From contig NZ_JAGFWR010000026.1 in assembly GCF_017599305.1 (NCBI RefSeq), positions 1 to 64,000 on the forward strand: a stretch of DNA of 64,000 nucleotides, in the 5' to 3' direction. The translations under genes were made by a program, and so were the position numbers. This DNA comes from Micromonospora antibiotica (GTDB taxonomy: Bacteria > Actinomycetota > Actinomycetes > Mycobacteriales > Micromonosporaceae). Below the pieces are notes generated by a model. That model was not told the DNA's origin and ran no database searches. It saw only the letters and a list, made by a program, of their open reading frames with translations. Shown here in pieces: positions 11,531-19,186 of the stretch (its first letter is position 1; every line of letters begins with the position of its first letter).

Positions 11531-12367
11531 CTAGGCACGGTTGACGAGCACCTGGCTCGGGTGACCGACCAGCAGGCTGGTCAGGTCGAGGATCACGTGG
11601 GTCGGCGAACTGGTGGCCTGGAGCGTCAACACGCTGCGGTACGCCCCAACGGCACCGAGCTCGGTGAAGAGGAAGTTCGACAGGACCTGGCCGCTGGTCC
11701 ACCAGTTCACCGTGGACGTGACCGGCCTGGGGCCGCTGCCCCACACGGTCAGCACGCCGCCACCTGTCATCCCGGTCACGGTCACGTTGCCCTTGAGCGC
11801 ATAACCGTCCCGGACGTAGCCGTCCAGACTGAGTACGACCGGCTTGCCGGGGACCAGCCGGCCGGTGGCGTCCAGGTCGCCGGCGCCGGAGACGATGGCC
11901 CGGCGCAGGTTCGGATCCCGGGTGTCGAGCACCCGGGTCGGCGCGACCGCCACCGAGGTGGTCGCCCACTCCGAGGTCCAGGCCCAGCCGGCGGTTGCCT
12001 GGTCGGCGTCGTCCGCCCCGGCCTTGACGAACAGGTCGCCCTGGTCGTCGACGGCCAGCGTGCCGAGCGCGGCGTCCAGCACCTGCGGATAGATGCTCTC
12101 GCCGGGCACCAGCCGCAGCGGCGCACCCCCGGTGTTCCTCAGTAGCAGCGTGCCGTAGCCGCTGGTGGCGTTCACCGTGGTGGTGGCCGGGCCGGCGTCG
12201 TTGGTCGTACCCATGGTGAGGTTGCCGCCCGGGGCGGCCTGCGCGGTGCCGGGCAGGCCGACCGTGGCGGCGACACCCGCGCCGGCCGTGCCGGCGACGA
12301 CCGTGGCGGCCCGGCGCAGCAGGCGACGACGATCCGGGTCGTGGTCAGGTTGCGACGCACGCATCAT
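11531..12367 (-). CDS. Tat-exported protein of unknown function, paralog C
   Basis: First gene of the array, 278 residues. The N-terminus DPDRRRLLRRAATVVAG is a twin-arginine signal ending near AQAAPGG. The first module shares TNDAGPATT and GTLAVDDQGDLFV with paralog A. The second has APTRVLDTR, GNVTVTGMTGGGVLTVWG, STVNWWTSGQVLSNFLFTELG and VILDLTSLLVGH. The NWW and LSN signatures are nearly invariant across the three copies, so they may mark a binding or folding core. The start is one of two adjacent ATG codons. A promoter must lie in 12368-12597, but no confident -10/-35 pair was found. Confidence 0.72.
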   Translation of the reverse strand: MMRASQPDHDPDRRRLLRRAATVVAGTAGAGVAATVGLPGTAQAAPGGNLTMGTTNDAGPATTTVNATSGYGTLLLRNTGGAPLRLVPGESIYPQVLDAALGTLAVDDQGDLFVKAGADDADQATAGWAWTSEWATTSVAVAPTRVLDTRDPNLRRAIVSGAGDLDATGRLVPGKPVVLSLDGYVRDGYALKGNVTVTGMTGGGVLTVWGSGPRPVTSTVNWWTSGQVLSNFLFTELGAVGAYRSVLTLQATSSPTHVILDLTSLLVGHPSQVLVNRA

Positions 12368-12484
12368 TTCCCACCCCCGTGTAGAGATTCAGCACCGCTG
12401 ATGCTGACACGGCCCACCGACCCATTCAAGGACTGAACGGACACAGCTACCGACCGGTGCCCGGCCCGGGACCCGACCCCGCCC

Positions 12485-12547
12485 GGCAACGCGACCCACC
12501 CGGCCCCGCCCGGCAACGCGACCCACCCGGCCCCGCCCGGCAACGTG
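12485..12547. repeat. 27-bp direct repeat between glyS and the Tat array
   Basis: Two identical 27-bp units, beginning GGCAACGCGACCCACCCG (12485-12511 and 12512-12538), are followed by a partial third unit that runs into the glyS terminator. Confidence 0.85.
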
Positions 12548-12580
12548 CCGGCCCCGCCCCGGACAGCGGGGCGGGGCCGG
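12548..12580 (-). terminator. Terminator of glyS
   Basis: CCGGCCCCGCCCC pairs with GGGGCGGGGCCGG across a 7-nt loop, 18 nt downstream of the glyS stop. Confidence 0.8.
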
Positions 12581-12597
12581 TACGACGGCGGTCGGGG

Positions 12598-13977
12598 TCA
12601 GCAGCCGGGCAGCCGCTCGATCAGGTAGCGCTCGACCTGGTCGAGGGCGACCCGCTCCTGGGCCATGGTGTCCCGGTTCCGCACGGTCACCGCGTCGTCG
12701 TCGAGGGTGTCGAAGTCGACGGTGACGCAGAACGGGGTGCCGATCTCGTCCTGCCGGCGGTAGCGGCGGCCGATCGCCTGCGAGTCGTCGAACTCGACCA
12801 CCCAGCGCTTGCGGAGCTGGGCGGCGAGCCCCTTGGCCTTCGGCGAGAGCGCCTCGTTGCGCGACAGCGGCAGCACCGCCACCTTGACCGGGGCCAGCCG
12901 GGGGTCGAAGCGCATCACGGTGCGCTTGTCGACGCCGCCCTTGGTGTTCGGGGCCTCGTCCTCGTCGTACGCCTCCAGCAGGAACGCCAGCACCGCGCGG
13001 GTGAGGCCGGCGGCCGGCTCGATGACGTACGGCACCCAGCGCTCGTTGCGGGTCTGGTCGAAGTACGACAGGTCCACGCCGGAGTGCTTGCTGTGCGTGG
13101 CCAGGTCGAAGTCGGTGCGGTTGGCCACCCCCTCCAGCTCGGCGAACTCGGTGCCGCCGAACCGGAACCGGTACTCGATGTCGACGGTGCGCTTCGAGTA
13201 GTGGGAGAGTTTCTCCTTGGGGTGCTCGTAGAAGCGCAGGTTCTCCTCGGACAGGCCCAGGTCGAGGTACCAGTTCCAGCGCTCCTGCAACCAGTACTCG
13301 TGCCACTGCTCGTCGGAGCCGGGCTCGACGAAGAACTCCATCTCCATCTGCTCGAACTCGCGGGTGCGGAAGATGAAGTTGCCCGGGGTGATCTCGTTGC
13401 GGAACGACTTGCCGGTCTGCGCGATGCCGAACGGCGGCTTCTTGCGGGCGGCGGTCGCCACGTTGTTGTAGTTGACGAAGATGCCCTGGGCGGTCTCCGG
13501 GCGTAGGTAGTGCAGGCCCTCGTCGCTCTCCACCGGGCCGAGGTAGGTCTTCATCAGGCCGTTGAACATCTTGGGCTCGGTGAAGGTGCCCTTGTTGCCG
13601 CAGTTGGGGCAGTTCAGCTCCTGCAACGAGGTCAGCGGCTTGCCGTGCTTCTCGGCGTACGCCTCCTCCAGGTGGTCGGCGCGGAACCGCTTGTGGCACG
13701 ACTGGCACTCGGTGAGCGGGTCGACGAACTCGGCGAGGTGGCCGCTGGCCTCCCAGACCTTGCGGGCGAGGATGACCGCCGAGTCGAGGCCGACGACGTC
13801 GTCGCGCTGCTGGACCATCGCCTTCCACCACTGCCGGCGGACGTTCTCCTTCAGCTCCACACCGAGCGGACCGTAGTCCCACGCCGAGCGGGTGCCTCCG
13901 TAGATCTCACTGGAGGGGAAGACGAAGCCTCGGCGCTTGGCGAGGCTGACGACGGCGTCGATACGGTCGGCTGGCAT
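12598..13977 (-). CDS. glyS: Glycyl-tRNA synthetase, dimeric class II type
   Basis: This 459-residue enzyme charges tRNA-Gly. Class II motifs are visible: the GGTRSAWDYGPLGVELK start region, ETAQGIFVNY, and motif 2 GKSFRNEITPGNFIFRTREFEQMEMEFF given here by its outline. Motif 3 is EPAAGLTRAVLAFL. A Cys pair in CQSCHKR plus CPNCGNKG suggests a zinc-binding insertion. The C-terminal anticodon domain contains PRLAPVKVAVLPL. The ATG at 13977 has a strong AGGAGGAAAC Shine-Dalgarno; the open frame further upstream is not conserved. In mycobacteria glyS is adjacent to smtB-zur; here the zinc regulator lies 4 kb away. Confidence 0.97.
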   Translation of the reverse strand: MPADRIDAVVSLAKRRGFVFPSSEIYGGTRSAWDYGPLGVELKENVRRQWWKAMVQQRDDVVGLDSAVILARKVWEASGHLAEFVDPLTECQSCHKRFRADHLEEAYAEKHGKPLTSLQELNCPNCGNKGTFTEPKMFNGLMKTYLGPVESDEGLHYLRPETAQGIFVNYNNVATAARKKPPFGIAQTGKSFRNEITPGNFIFRTREFEQMEMEFFVEPGSDEQWHEYWLQERWNWYLDLGLSEENLRFYEHPKEKLSHYSKRTVDIEYRFRFGGTEFAELEGVANRTDFDLATHSKHSGVDLSYFDQTRNERWVPYVIEPAAGLTRAVLAFLLEAYDEDEAPNTKGGVDKRTVMRFDPRLAPVKVAVLPLSRNEALSPKAKGLAAQLRKRWVVEFDDSQAIGRRYRRQDEIGTPFCVTVDFDTLDDDAVTVRNRDTMAQERVALDQVERYLIERLPGC

Positions 13978-14092
13978 GTTTCCTCCTACGCCGGCTGGCG
14001 GTCGGCGTGGCCATGAGGTGGGTGGGACCGGACGGTCCGGGACAACGGTACGACCAGCAGCGCCCCGGGCCCAGCAGAATACCGGTGCCGGC

Positions 14093-14713
14093 TCAGCTGA
14101 CCCCGCACACCTCCATGCCGCCGGTCTGCTGGTCGGCGGCGAGGGTGACCTGCTGGGTGCCCCGCCCACCACCGTTGAAGGTGACGTCGACCGGCACGGT
14201 CAGGGTCTGCGGGTCGACGTCACCGACCCGGTAACTGGCCACGGCCGGCTCCTCGGCGATCCGGCGGGTGAACTCGCCCCGGGACTCCCGCCGACGCGCG
14301 TCGTCGCAGAGCTTCTCGTAAGCCTTGCCGTACTGCTTGTCGACCAGGGCGCGGTAGTAGTCGTCGGTGACCGCCTGACCCTGCTCCTCGATCGCCTGCA
14401 CGTTGCTGACCACCAGCCCGACGGCTGCCGCGCCGCCGCCTCCGCAGCAGATCAACAGGGCGAGCGCCCCGACGCCGAGGCCCAGCCAGAGCCGCTTGCG
14501 GCTGCCCTCGGTGGGCGGGGCGGCGAACGGCGGGGCCACCCCGGGACCCTGGGGTGGGGCGGGCACCCCCGGGTCACCCGGGGCGGTGGGCACCCCCGGG
14601 GCACCCGGCGGGGCGGGCACGCCCGGGTCACCCGGGGCGGCCGACGGCGGGGTGCCGTCCGGGCCGGGTGTCGCGGGGTACGGCGGTGGGGCTGCCGGGC
14701 CGGGAGCGGTCAT
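14093..14713 (-). CDS. Single-pass membrane protein with proline-rich cytoplasmic region
   Basis: The 206-residue protein has a Pro/Gly/Ala-rich N-terminus of about 70 residues with GDPGVPAPP repeats, then RKRLWLGLGVGALALLICCGGGG as basic anchor plus membrane segment. An extracytoplasmic alpha+beta domain of about 100 residues follows (DDYYRALVDKQYGKAYEKLC...), resembling DUF4878/lumazine-binding-like NTF2 folds of actinobacterial surface proteins. No Shine-Dalgarno precedes the ATG, but TACCCT (14720-14725) lies 6 nt before it, consistent with a leaderless transcript. Function is unknown. It ends 115 nt upstream of the glyS start on the same strand. Confidence 0.75.
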   Translation of the reverse strand: MTAPGPAAPPPYPATPGPDGTPPSAAPGDPGVPAPPGAPGVPTAPGDPGVPAPPQGPGVAPPFAAPPTEGSRKRLWLGLGVGALALLICCGGGGAAAVGLVVSNVQAIEEQGQAVTDDYYRALVDKQYGKAYEKLCDDARRRESRGEFTRRIAEEPAVASYRVGDVDPQTLTVPVDVTFNGGGRGTQQVTLAADQQTGGMEVCGVS

Positions 14714-14799
14714 AGGAGCAGGGTAGTGCCCCCGGGCTCAACGCTGCGGACGCGCGGCCCGATCAGGCTCGACGCTGCGGCACGCGGCCCCGACCGGGC

Positions 14800-15141
14800 T
14801 CAGCGGTGCGGACTCGCGGCCCGGTCGCTGTCGACCACCACCACCTCGCCGTCGGGGGCGGCGCCGGCCAGTGTCTCGTACGCCGAGGGTTCGTCGACCG
14901 ACTCGGCGAGCAACGGCACGGCGGTGATCTTGACGTCGAACCCGCCCAGCGCCCGCCGGTACGTCCCGACCGACTCCCACTCGGTGAGCAGGCACCAGTG
15001 CCGGGGGTCGTCGAGGGCGCGCAGGAGTTCACCGCGCAGGTAGCCGGGGCGGGCGGCGAGCGCGGCCAGCGCGGCGTGCGCCCGGGCGGTGAAGTCGTCC
15101 GACGCCTCGACGGCGACCACGAACCGGTTGGTGACCAGCAC
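14800..15141 (-). CDS. Antibiotic biosynthesis monooxygenase (ABM)-like protein
   Basis: The product of 113 residues has the ferredoxin-like ABM/Dabb pattern: VLVTNRFVVAVEASDDFTARAHAALAALAARPGY, then a strand-rich HWCLLTEWESVGTYRRALGG. The GTG at 15141 sits 7 nt after GAGGAGG. Such small cofactor-free proteins range from quinone monooxygenases to heme-degrading enzymes and stress proteins; nothing here fixes the substrate. The gene is divergent from the 15169 gene, with only 27 bp between the two starts. Confidence 0.6.
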   Translation of the reverse strand: MLVTNRFVVAVEASDDFTARAHAALAALAARPGYLRGELLRALDDPRHWCLLTEWESVGTYRRALGGFDVKITAVPLLAESVDEPSAYETLAGAAPDGEVVVVDSDRAASPHR

Positions 15142-15168
15142 CGGGTTCCTCCTCGTAGAGTCTGTGGG

Positions 15169-15426
15169 ATGCAGCCTACGCAGCGCCCTCTGCTGGCCCG
15201 GTTGGCCCGGGCGAACCCGACGTCGGTGTTCCTCGCCACCCTGGCGCTGGTGCTGGTGGCGCTCTTCGCGCCCGGCCCGGTCGGTGGGCTGCTGCTGTTG
15301 GCGCTGGCCGCCGGGCTGGCCTATCTGCTGGCCACCACCTGGCCGGTGCAGGCGCCACAGACCCGGCTGTTGCGGTTGGTGATGTTGACGCTGCTGGTCA
15401 CGGTGGCCCTGGTCAAGCTCTTCTGA
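15169..15426 (+). CDS. Small two-TM membrane protein (DUF6703-like)
   Basis: The 85-residue protein has a short basic N-terminus (MQPTQRPLLARLARAN), two or three hydrophobic segments (SVFLATLALVLVALFA, GGLLLLALAAGLAYLLATTW, LRLVMLTLLVTVALVKLF) and no loops of note. I associate it with the actinobacterial DUF6703 group, with moderate certainty. TAGAGT at 15156-15161 ends 7 nt before the ATG with no Shine-Dalgarno, predicting leaderless translation. It ends 54 nt before znuA, but the Zur box in between suggests separate control. Confidence 0.7.
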   Translation: MQPTQRPLLARLARANPTSVFLATLALVLVALFAPGPVGGLLLLALAAGLAYLLATTWPVQAPQTRLLRLVMLTLLVTVALVKLF

Positions 15427-15444
15427 CATGCACTCATGCGTTTT

Positions 15445-15465
15445 TGACAATCATTCTCGTTTTCA
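15445..15465 (+). promoter_or_regulatory. Zur-type operator upstream of znuA
   Basis: A 21-bp AT-rich site reads TGACAATCATTC then TCGTTTTCA. Read on the other strand it is TGAAAACGAGAA then TGATTGTCA, matching the actinobacterial Zur pattern (TGAAAA...TnnTCA arms around an imperfect palindrome). It lies 16 nt before the znuA start, where bound Zur-Zn would block expression. The zur gene itself is not in this window. Confidence 0.75.
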
Positions 15466-15480
15466 CGGACAGTTGCCGAC

Positions 15481-16425
15481 ATGACCGCCCGCACCCTGCC
15501 CCGCGCCCTGACCGCCGTCGCCACCGCCCTGCTCGTGCTGACCGGGGGCACCGCCTGCTCGACCGACGGGGCCGGGGCCGACCCGGACCGGGTGGACGTG
15601 GTCGCCGCCTTCTATCCCCTCCAGTTCGTCGCCGAGCGGGTCGGCGGGGACGCGGTCACCGTCACCAACCTGGCCAAGCCGGGCGCGGAGCCGCACGACC
15701 TGGAACTCAACTCTCGGCAGGTCGGCCAGGTCAGCCAGGCCGAACTGGTCTTCTATCTCAAGGGTTTCCAGCCGGCGGTGGACGAGGCCGTCGCGCAGAA
15801 CGCCGCCGACCGGGCCTTCGACGTGACAACCGTCGCACCGCTGCGGGACGCGACAGCCGACGGACACGACCACGAGGGTGAGGACGGTCACGCCGAGGAG
15901 AGCGGCGGCAAGGACCCGCACCTCTGGCTGGACCCGACCCGGCTGGCCACCGTCGCCGACCAGCTCGCCGAGCGGCTCGGCACCGTCGACCCGGACCGGG
16001 CCGCCGACTACACGACCAGGGCCCGGACGCTGCGCGGCGAGCTGGAGAAGCTCGACACCGAGTACGCCGCCGGCCTGAAGACCTGCCAACGCCGGGAGAT
16101 CGTGGTCAGCCACGCCGCCTTCGGCTACCTCGCCGAGCGCTACCAGCTGGAGCAGATCGGCCTCACCGGGCTCACCCCCGACACCGAGCCCGCCCCGCAG
16201 CGGCTGGCCGAGGTCGCCCGCGAGGCCCGCGAGCACCGCGCCACCACGATCTTCTTCGAGACGCTGGTCAGCCCGAAGGTCGCCGAGACCATCGCCGCCG
16301 AGGTCGGTGCGAAGACCGCGGTGCTCGACCCGATCGAAGGGCTCTCCGTCGACGGGGGTGGGGACTACCTTTCGGTGATGCGCACCAACCTGACCACGCT
16401 CCGTACCGCCCTGGGGTGCTCGTGA
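15481..16425 (+). CDS. znuA: Zinc ABC transporter substrate-binding lipoprotein
   Basis: This 314-residue lipoprotein carries a signal ending in the lipobox LTGGTAC (Cys near 26). The cluster A-I metal-binding fold is clear: FYPLQFVAERVGGD, KPGAEPHDLELNSRQ (His ligand), a His/Asp/Glu-rich loop GHDHEGEDGH around residues 124-133, DPHLWLDPTR (second His), SHAAFGYLAERY (third His) and FFETLVSPK. The acidic-His loop is a feature of zinc rather than manganese binders. No good Shine-Dalgarno was seen. The stop overlaps the znuC start by GTGA. Confidence 0.93.
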   Translation: MTARTLPRALTAVATALLVLTGGTACSTDGAGADPDRVDVVAAFYPLQFVAERVGGDAVTVTNLAKPGAEPHDLELNSRQVGQVSQAELVFYLKGFQPAVDEAVAQNAADRAFDVTTVAPLRDATADGHDHEGEDGHAEESGGKDPHLWLDPTRLATVADQLAERLGTVDPDRAADYTTRARTLRGELEKLDTEYAAGLKTCQRREIVVSHAAFGYLAERYQLEQIGLTGLTPDTEPAPQRLAEVAREAREHRATTIFFETLVSPKVAETIAAEVGAKTAVLDPIEGLSVDGGGDYLSVMRTNLTTLRTALGCS

Positions 16426-17183
16426 CCACACCCGTGATCCAGGTCGGGCACGCCTCGGTCGGCTACGACGGCCGCCCGGTGCTGCGGGACGTCTCGCTGA
16501 CCGTCACCGCCGGCGAGGTGGTGGCGGTGCTCGGCGCCAACGGCTCCGGCAAGTCCACCCTGATCCGGGCCGTGCTCGGGCTGGTCCCACTCGGCACCGG
16601 CTCGGTCGAGCTGTTCGGCGTACCGCAGCGCCGGTTCCGGCAGTGGCACCGGATCGGCTACGTCCCGCAGCGGCTCGGCGCGGGCAGCGGCGTGCCGGCC
16701 ACCGTCCGCGAGGTGGTGGCCTCCGGGCGGCTGGCCCGCCGGGGAGTGCTGCGCCCACCTGGCCGGGCCGACCGGGCCGCGGTCGAGGCGGCGCTGCGCG
16801 CGGTGGGGCTCGCCGACCGGGCCCGGGACCCGGTGGCCACCCTCTCCGGCGGCCAGCAGCAGCGCACCCTGATCGCCCGCGCCCTGGCCGGTGAGCCGGA
16901 GCTGCTGGTGCTCGACGAGCCGACCGCCGGGGTCGACGCGGCCAGCCAGGAGGCGTTCGCCGGGGCGTTGCACGACTTCGTCGGCACCGGCGGCACCGTG
17001 CTGCTGGTCGCCCACGAGCTGGGGCCGCTGCGTCCGCTGATCAGCCGGGCCGTGGTGGTGCACCAGGGCGGCGTCTGCCATGACGGCGCGGTGCCGGAAC
17101 CGGCCGGGCACCACGCCGAGCCCGACCACGACCACGTGCACCCGCACGGTCCCGAGGAGCCCGCCGGGCTGTGGAGCAGCTGA
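16422..17183 (+). CDS. znuC: Zinc ABC transporter ATP-binding protein
   Basis: The 253-residue ATPase has Walker A GANGSGKST, the Q-loop near GYVPQRL, signature LSGGQQQRTLIARAL and Walker B LLVLDEPTAG followed by the switch His in VAHEL. The start is the GTG at 16422 inside the GTGA overlap with znuA; a GTG 6 nt earlier is also possible. The C-terminal tail HHAEPDHDHVHPHG is His/Asp-rich and may bind zinc, an uncommon feature for the ATPase subunit. Confidence 0.93.
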   Translation: MTTPVIQVGHASVGYDGRPVLRDVSLTVTAGEVVAVLGANGSGKSTLIRAVLGLVPLGTGSVELFGVPQRRFRQWHRIGYVPQRLGAGSGVPATVREVVASGRLARRGVLRPPGRADRAAVEAALRAVGLADRARDPVATLSGGQQQRTLIARALAGEPELLVLDEPTAGVDAASQEAFAGALHDFVGTGGTVLLVAHELGPLRPLISRAVVVHQGGVCHDGAVPEPAGHHAEPDHDHVHPHGPEEPAGLWSS

Positions 17184-17186
17184 ACG

Positions 17187-18053
17187 ATGGACCTCTTCCA
17201 GTACGACTTCATGCAGCGGGCGCTGGTCGGCGCCCTGGTGATCGGGCTGACCGCCCCGGCCCTCGGGATCTACCTGGTGCAGCGGCGGCTGGCCCTGATC
17301 GGTGACGGCATCGGCCACGTCGCGCTCACCGGCGTCGGGGCGGGCCTGCTGCTCAACCGGTCGCCGGTGCTGGTGGCGGTGGTCGCGGCGATCCTCGGCG
17401 CGGTCACCATCGAGCTGGTCCGGGCCCGGGGCCGCACCTCCGGTGACCTGGCGCTGGCGCTGCTGTTCTACGGCGGCATCGCCGGTGGCGTGATGCTGGT
17501 CGGCCTCTCCGACGCCAGCAGCGCCAACCTCAACGCCTACCTGTTCGGCTCGCTCACCACCACCTCCTCCGCCGACCTGACCACCATCGCGGTGCTCGGC
17601 GCGAGCATCGCGGTGCTCATGCTGGCGCTGCGCCCGGCGCTGTTCGCGGTCTGCCACGACGAGGAGTACGCCCGGGTGGCCGGGCTGCCCGTGCGGGCAC
17701 TGAACCTGCTGCTGGCGGTCGCCACCGCGGTCACCGTCACCATCGCCATGCGGGCCGTCGGGGTGTTGCTGATCAGCGCGCTGATGGTGGTGCCGGTGGC
17801 CACCGCGCAGCAGGTCACCCGGGGCTTCCGCAGCACCATGACGGCGGCCATGGCGCTCGGCCTGTTCGCCGCCGGGGCGGGGATCTGGGTGGCGGCCACC
17901 GCCGACACCGCCCCCGGCGCGTCGGTGGTGCTGCTGGCGATCGCGTCGTTCCTCGTGGTGGCGTTGGCCGCCGCCGGCTGGCGGGTGCTGCGCCGCCGGG
18001 CCACCCCGGCCGCCGTCACCGCCCCGGAACCGCACGAGGTGGTGCTGCGGTGA
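17187..18053 (+). CDS. znuB: Zinc ABC transporter permease
   Basis: The 288-residue integral membrane protein has about eight hydrophobic segments and the ABC-3 family start FMQRALVGALVIGLTAPALGIYLVQRRLALIGDGIGHVAL, shown here as landmarks (FMQRAL, LALIGDGIGH). VMLVGLSDASSANL and CHDEEYARVAGLP correspond to conserved loops. It starts 3 nt after the znuC stop, so it is co-translated. Together with ZnuA and ZnuC it completes a high-affinity Zn(II) importer. Confidence 0.93.
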   Translation: MDLFQYDFMQRALVGALVIGLTAPALGIYLVQRRLALIGDGIGHVALTGVGAGLLLNRSPVLVAVVAAILGAVTIELVRARGRTSGDLALALLFYGGIAGGVMLVGLSDASSANLNAYLFGSLTTTSSADLTTIAVLGASIAVLMLALRPALFAVCHDEEYARVAGLPVRALNLLLAVATAVTVTIAMRAVGVLLISALMVVPVATAQQVTRGFRSTMTAAMALGLFAAGAGIWVAATADTAPGASVVLLAIASFLVVALAAAGWRVLRRRATPAAVTAPEPHEVVLR

Positions 18054-18084
18054 CGCCGACCGACGAACCGTCACTGGTATTGGT

Positions 18085-18096
18085 TACCGTTACAGG
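18085..18096 (+). promoter_or_regulatory. Leaderless promoter of the ArsR gene, inside a partial palindrome
   Basis: TACCGT (18085-18090) lies 6 nt before the GTG start. It is embedded in GTATTGGTTACCGTTAC (18078-18094), an imperfect palindrome that could be the binding site of the sensor itself or of Zur. The hexamer is identical to the one before the 45332 gene. Confidence 0.5.
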
Positions 18097-18483
18097 GTGA
18101 CCGGCACCCAGGGCTACGACGCGTTCGAGGGCGCGGGCGAGCTGCTGCGGGCGCTGTCCGCCCCGATCCGGCTGGCCATCGTCAGCGAGCTGGCCCAGGG
18201 TGAGCGGTGTGTGCACGAGCTGGTCGAGCAGCTCGGTGCCCCGCAGCCGCTGGTCTCCCAGCACCTGCGGGTGCTGCGCGGCGCGGGGGTGGTGCGGGGT
18301 TCCCGGCGCGGTCGGGAGATCGCGTACGCCCTGGTCGACGAGCACGTCGCACACATCGTGGCCGACGCGGTCAGCCATGCCGGGGAGGGGCCGTCGTCCC
18401 CCGGTGAGCCGGCGACCGGGCGCGCGGGGGGTGCCGGGCGGCCCGCGTCGTGGCACGCTGTCGGCCGTGAAGATCTACGCTGA
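18097..18483 (+). CDS. ArsR/SmtB-family zinc-responsive repressor
   Basis: The 128-residue winged-helix protein has recognition-helix sequence PLVSQHLRVLRGAGVV. The alpha-5 segment starting at D81 fits DxHx10HxxE exactly (D81, H83, H94, E97), the zinc site of SmtB/CzrA/ZiaR sensors. A lone Cys38 sits where SmtB has its alpha-3N Cys motif. The C-terminal 30 residues are Gly/Ala/Pro-rich and probably disordered. Placement 43 nt after znuB suggests a role in zinc homeostasis. Family members usually derepress efflux, so its target may lie elsewhere. Confidence 0.85.
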   Translation: MTGTQGYDAFEGAGELLRALSAPIRLAIVSELAQGERCVHELVEQLGAPQPLVSQHLRVLRGAGVVRGSRRGREIAYALVDEHVAHIVADAVSHAGEGPSSPGEPATGRAGGAGRPASWHAVGREDLR

Positions 18484-19072
18484 CCGTTTTCCGGTCGCCC
18501 TCCGCCAGTTCCTCACCGATCTCCTCGTCGTCGTCTGGGTCTACGCGGCGATCCGCTTCGCGATGTGGCTGTACGACCTGGTGGAGAAGCTCGCCGTACC
18601 GGGGCGGAAGCTGGAGGGGGCCGGCGGCGGCCTCGCCGACAACCTGGCCGAGGCCGGCGGCAAGGTGGGCCGGGTGCCGCTGGTCGGCGACGAGTTGACC
18701 GGCCCGTTCACCAAGGCCGCCGACGCCGCCCGGGCGGTGGCCGAGGCCGGCCGCGACCAGCAGGACCTGGTCGGTCAGCTGGCGTGGGCGTTGAGCATCG
18801 CGGTGCTGGTCTTCCCGCTCGGGCTGGTGCTGTTCGGCTGGCTGCCGCTGCGGCTGCGCTGGATGCGTCGGGCCGCGTCGGCGAAGGCCCTCGCCGCCGG
18901 GCCGGCCGGCCGGGACCTGCTGGCCCTGCGCGCGTTGACCAGTCAGCCGCTGCGCCGGCTGACCCGGATCGACCCGGACGTGGCGCAGGCGTGGCGGCGG
19001 GGCGACGACGCCACCGTCGACGCGCTCGCCGCCCTGGAGCTGCGCCGACTCGGCCTGCGCGGCGGCCGCTAG
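18467..19072 (+). CDS. Two-TM membrane protein of unknown function
   Basis: The 201-residue protein has a hydrophobic segment at about 13-37 (FLTDLLVVVWVYAAIRFAMWLYDLV), an amphipathic Gly/Ala-rich region, a second membrane segment (LSIAVLVFPLGLVLFGWLPLRL) and a basic C-terminal cytoplasmic domain with LLALRALTSQPLRRLTRIDPDVAQAWRRGD. The GTG at 18467 overlaps the ArsR 3' end by 17 nt. CACGCT ends 7 nt before it, so it may have its own leaderless promoter. No known family was recognised. Confidence 0.7.
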   Translation: MKIYADRFPVALRQFLTDLLVVVWVYAAIRFAMWLYDLVEKLAVPGRKLEGAGGGLADNLAEAGGKVGRVPLVGDELTGPFTKAADAARAVAEAGRDQQDLVGQLAWALSIAVLVFPLGLVLFGWLPLRLRWMRRAASAKALAAGPAGRDLLALRALTSQPLRRLTRIDPDVAQAWRRGDDATVDALAALELRRLGLRGGR

Positions 19073-19186
19073 GCACCGTCACCTGTTGTGTCCCCTCGGC
19101 CCGCAGGCTTAGATGATGGTGAATGTCTTAGGTCTGCAAGCCGTCGTCGTGCGTCGGCACGGACGGCCCGGAGAGGGAGCGTCCCC

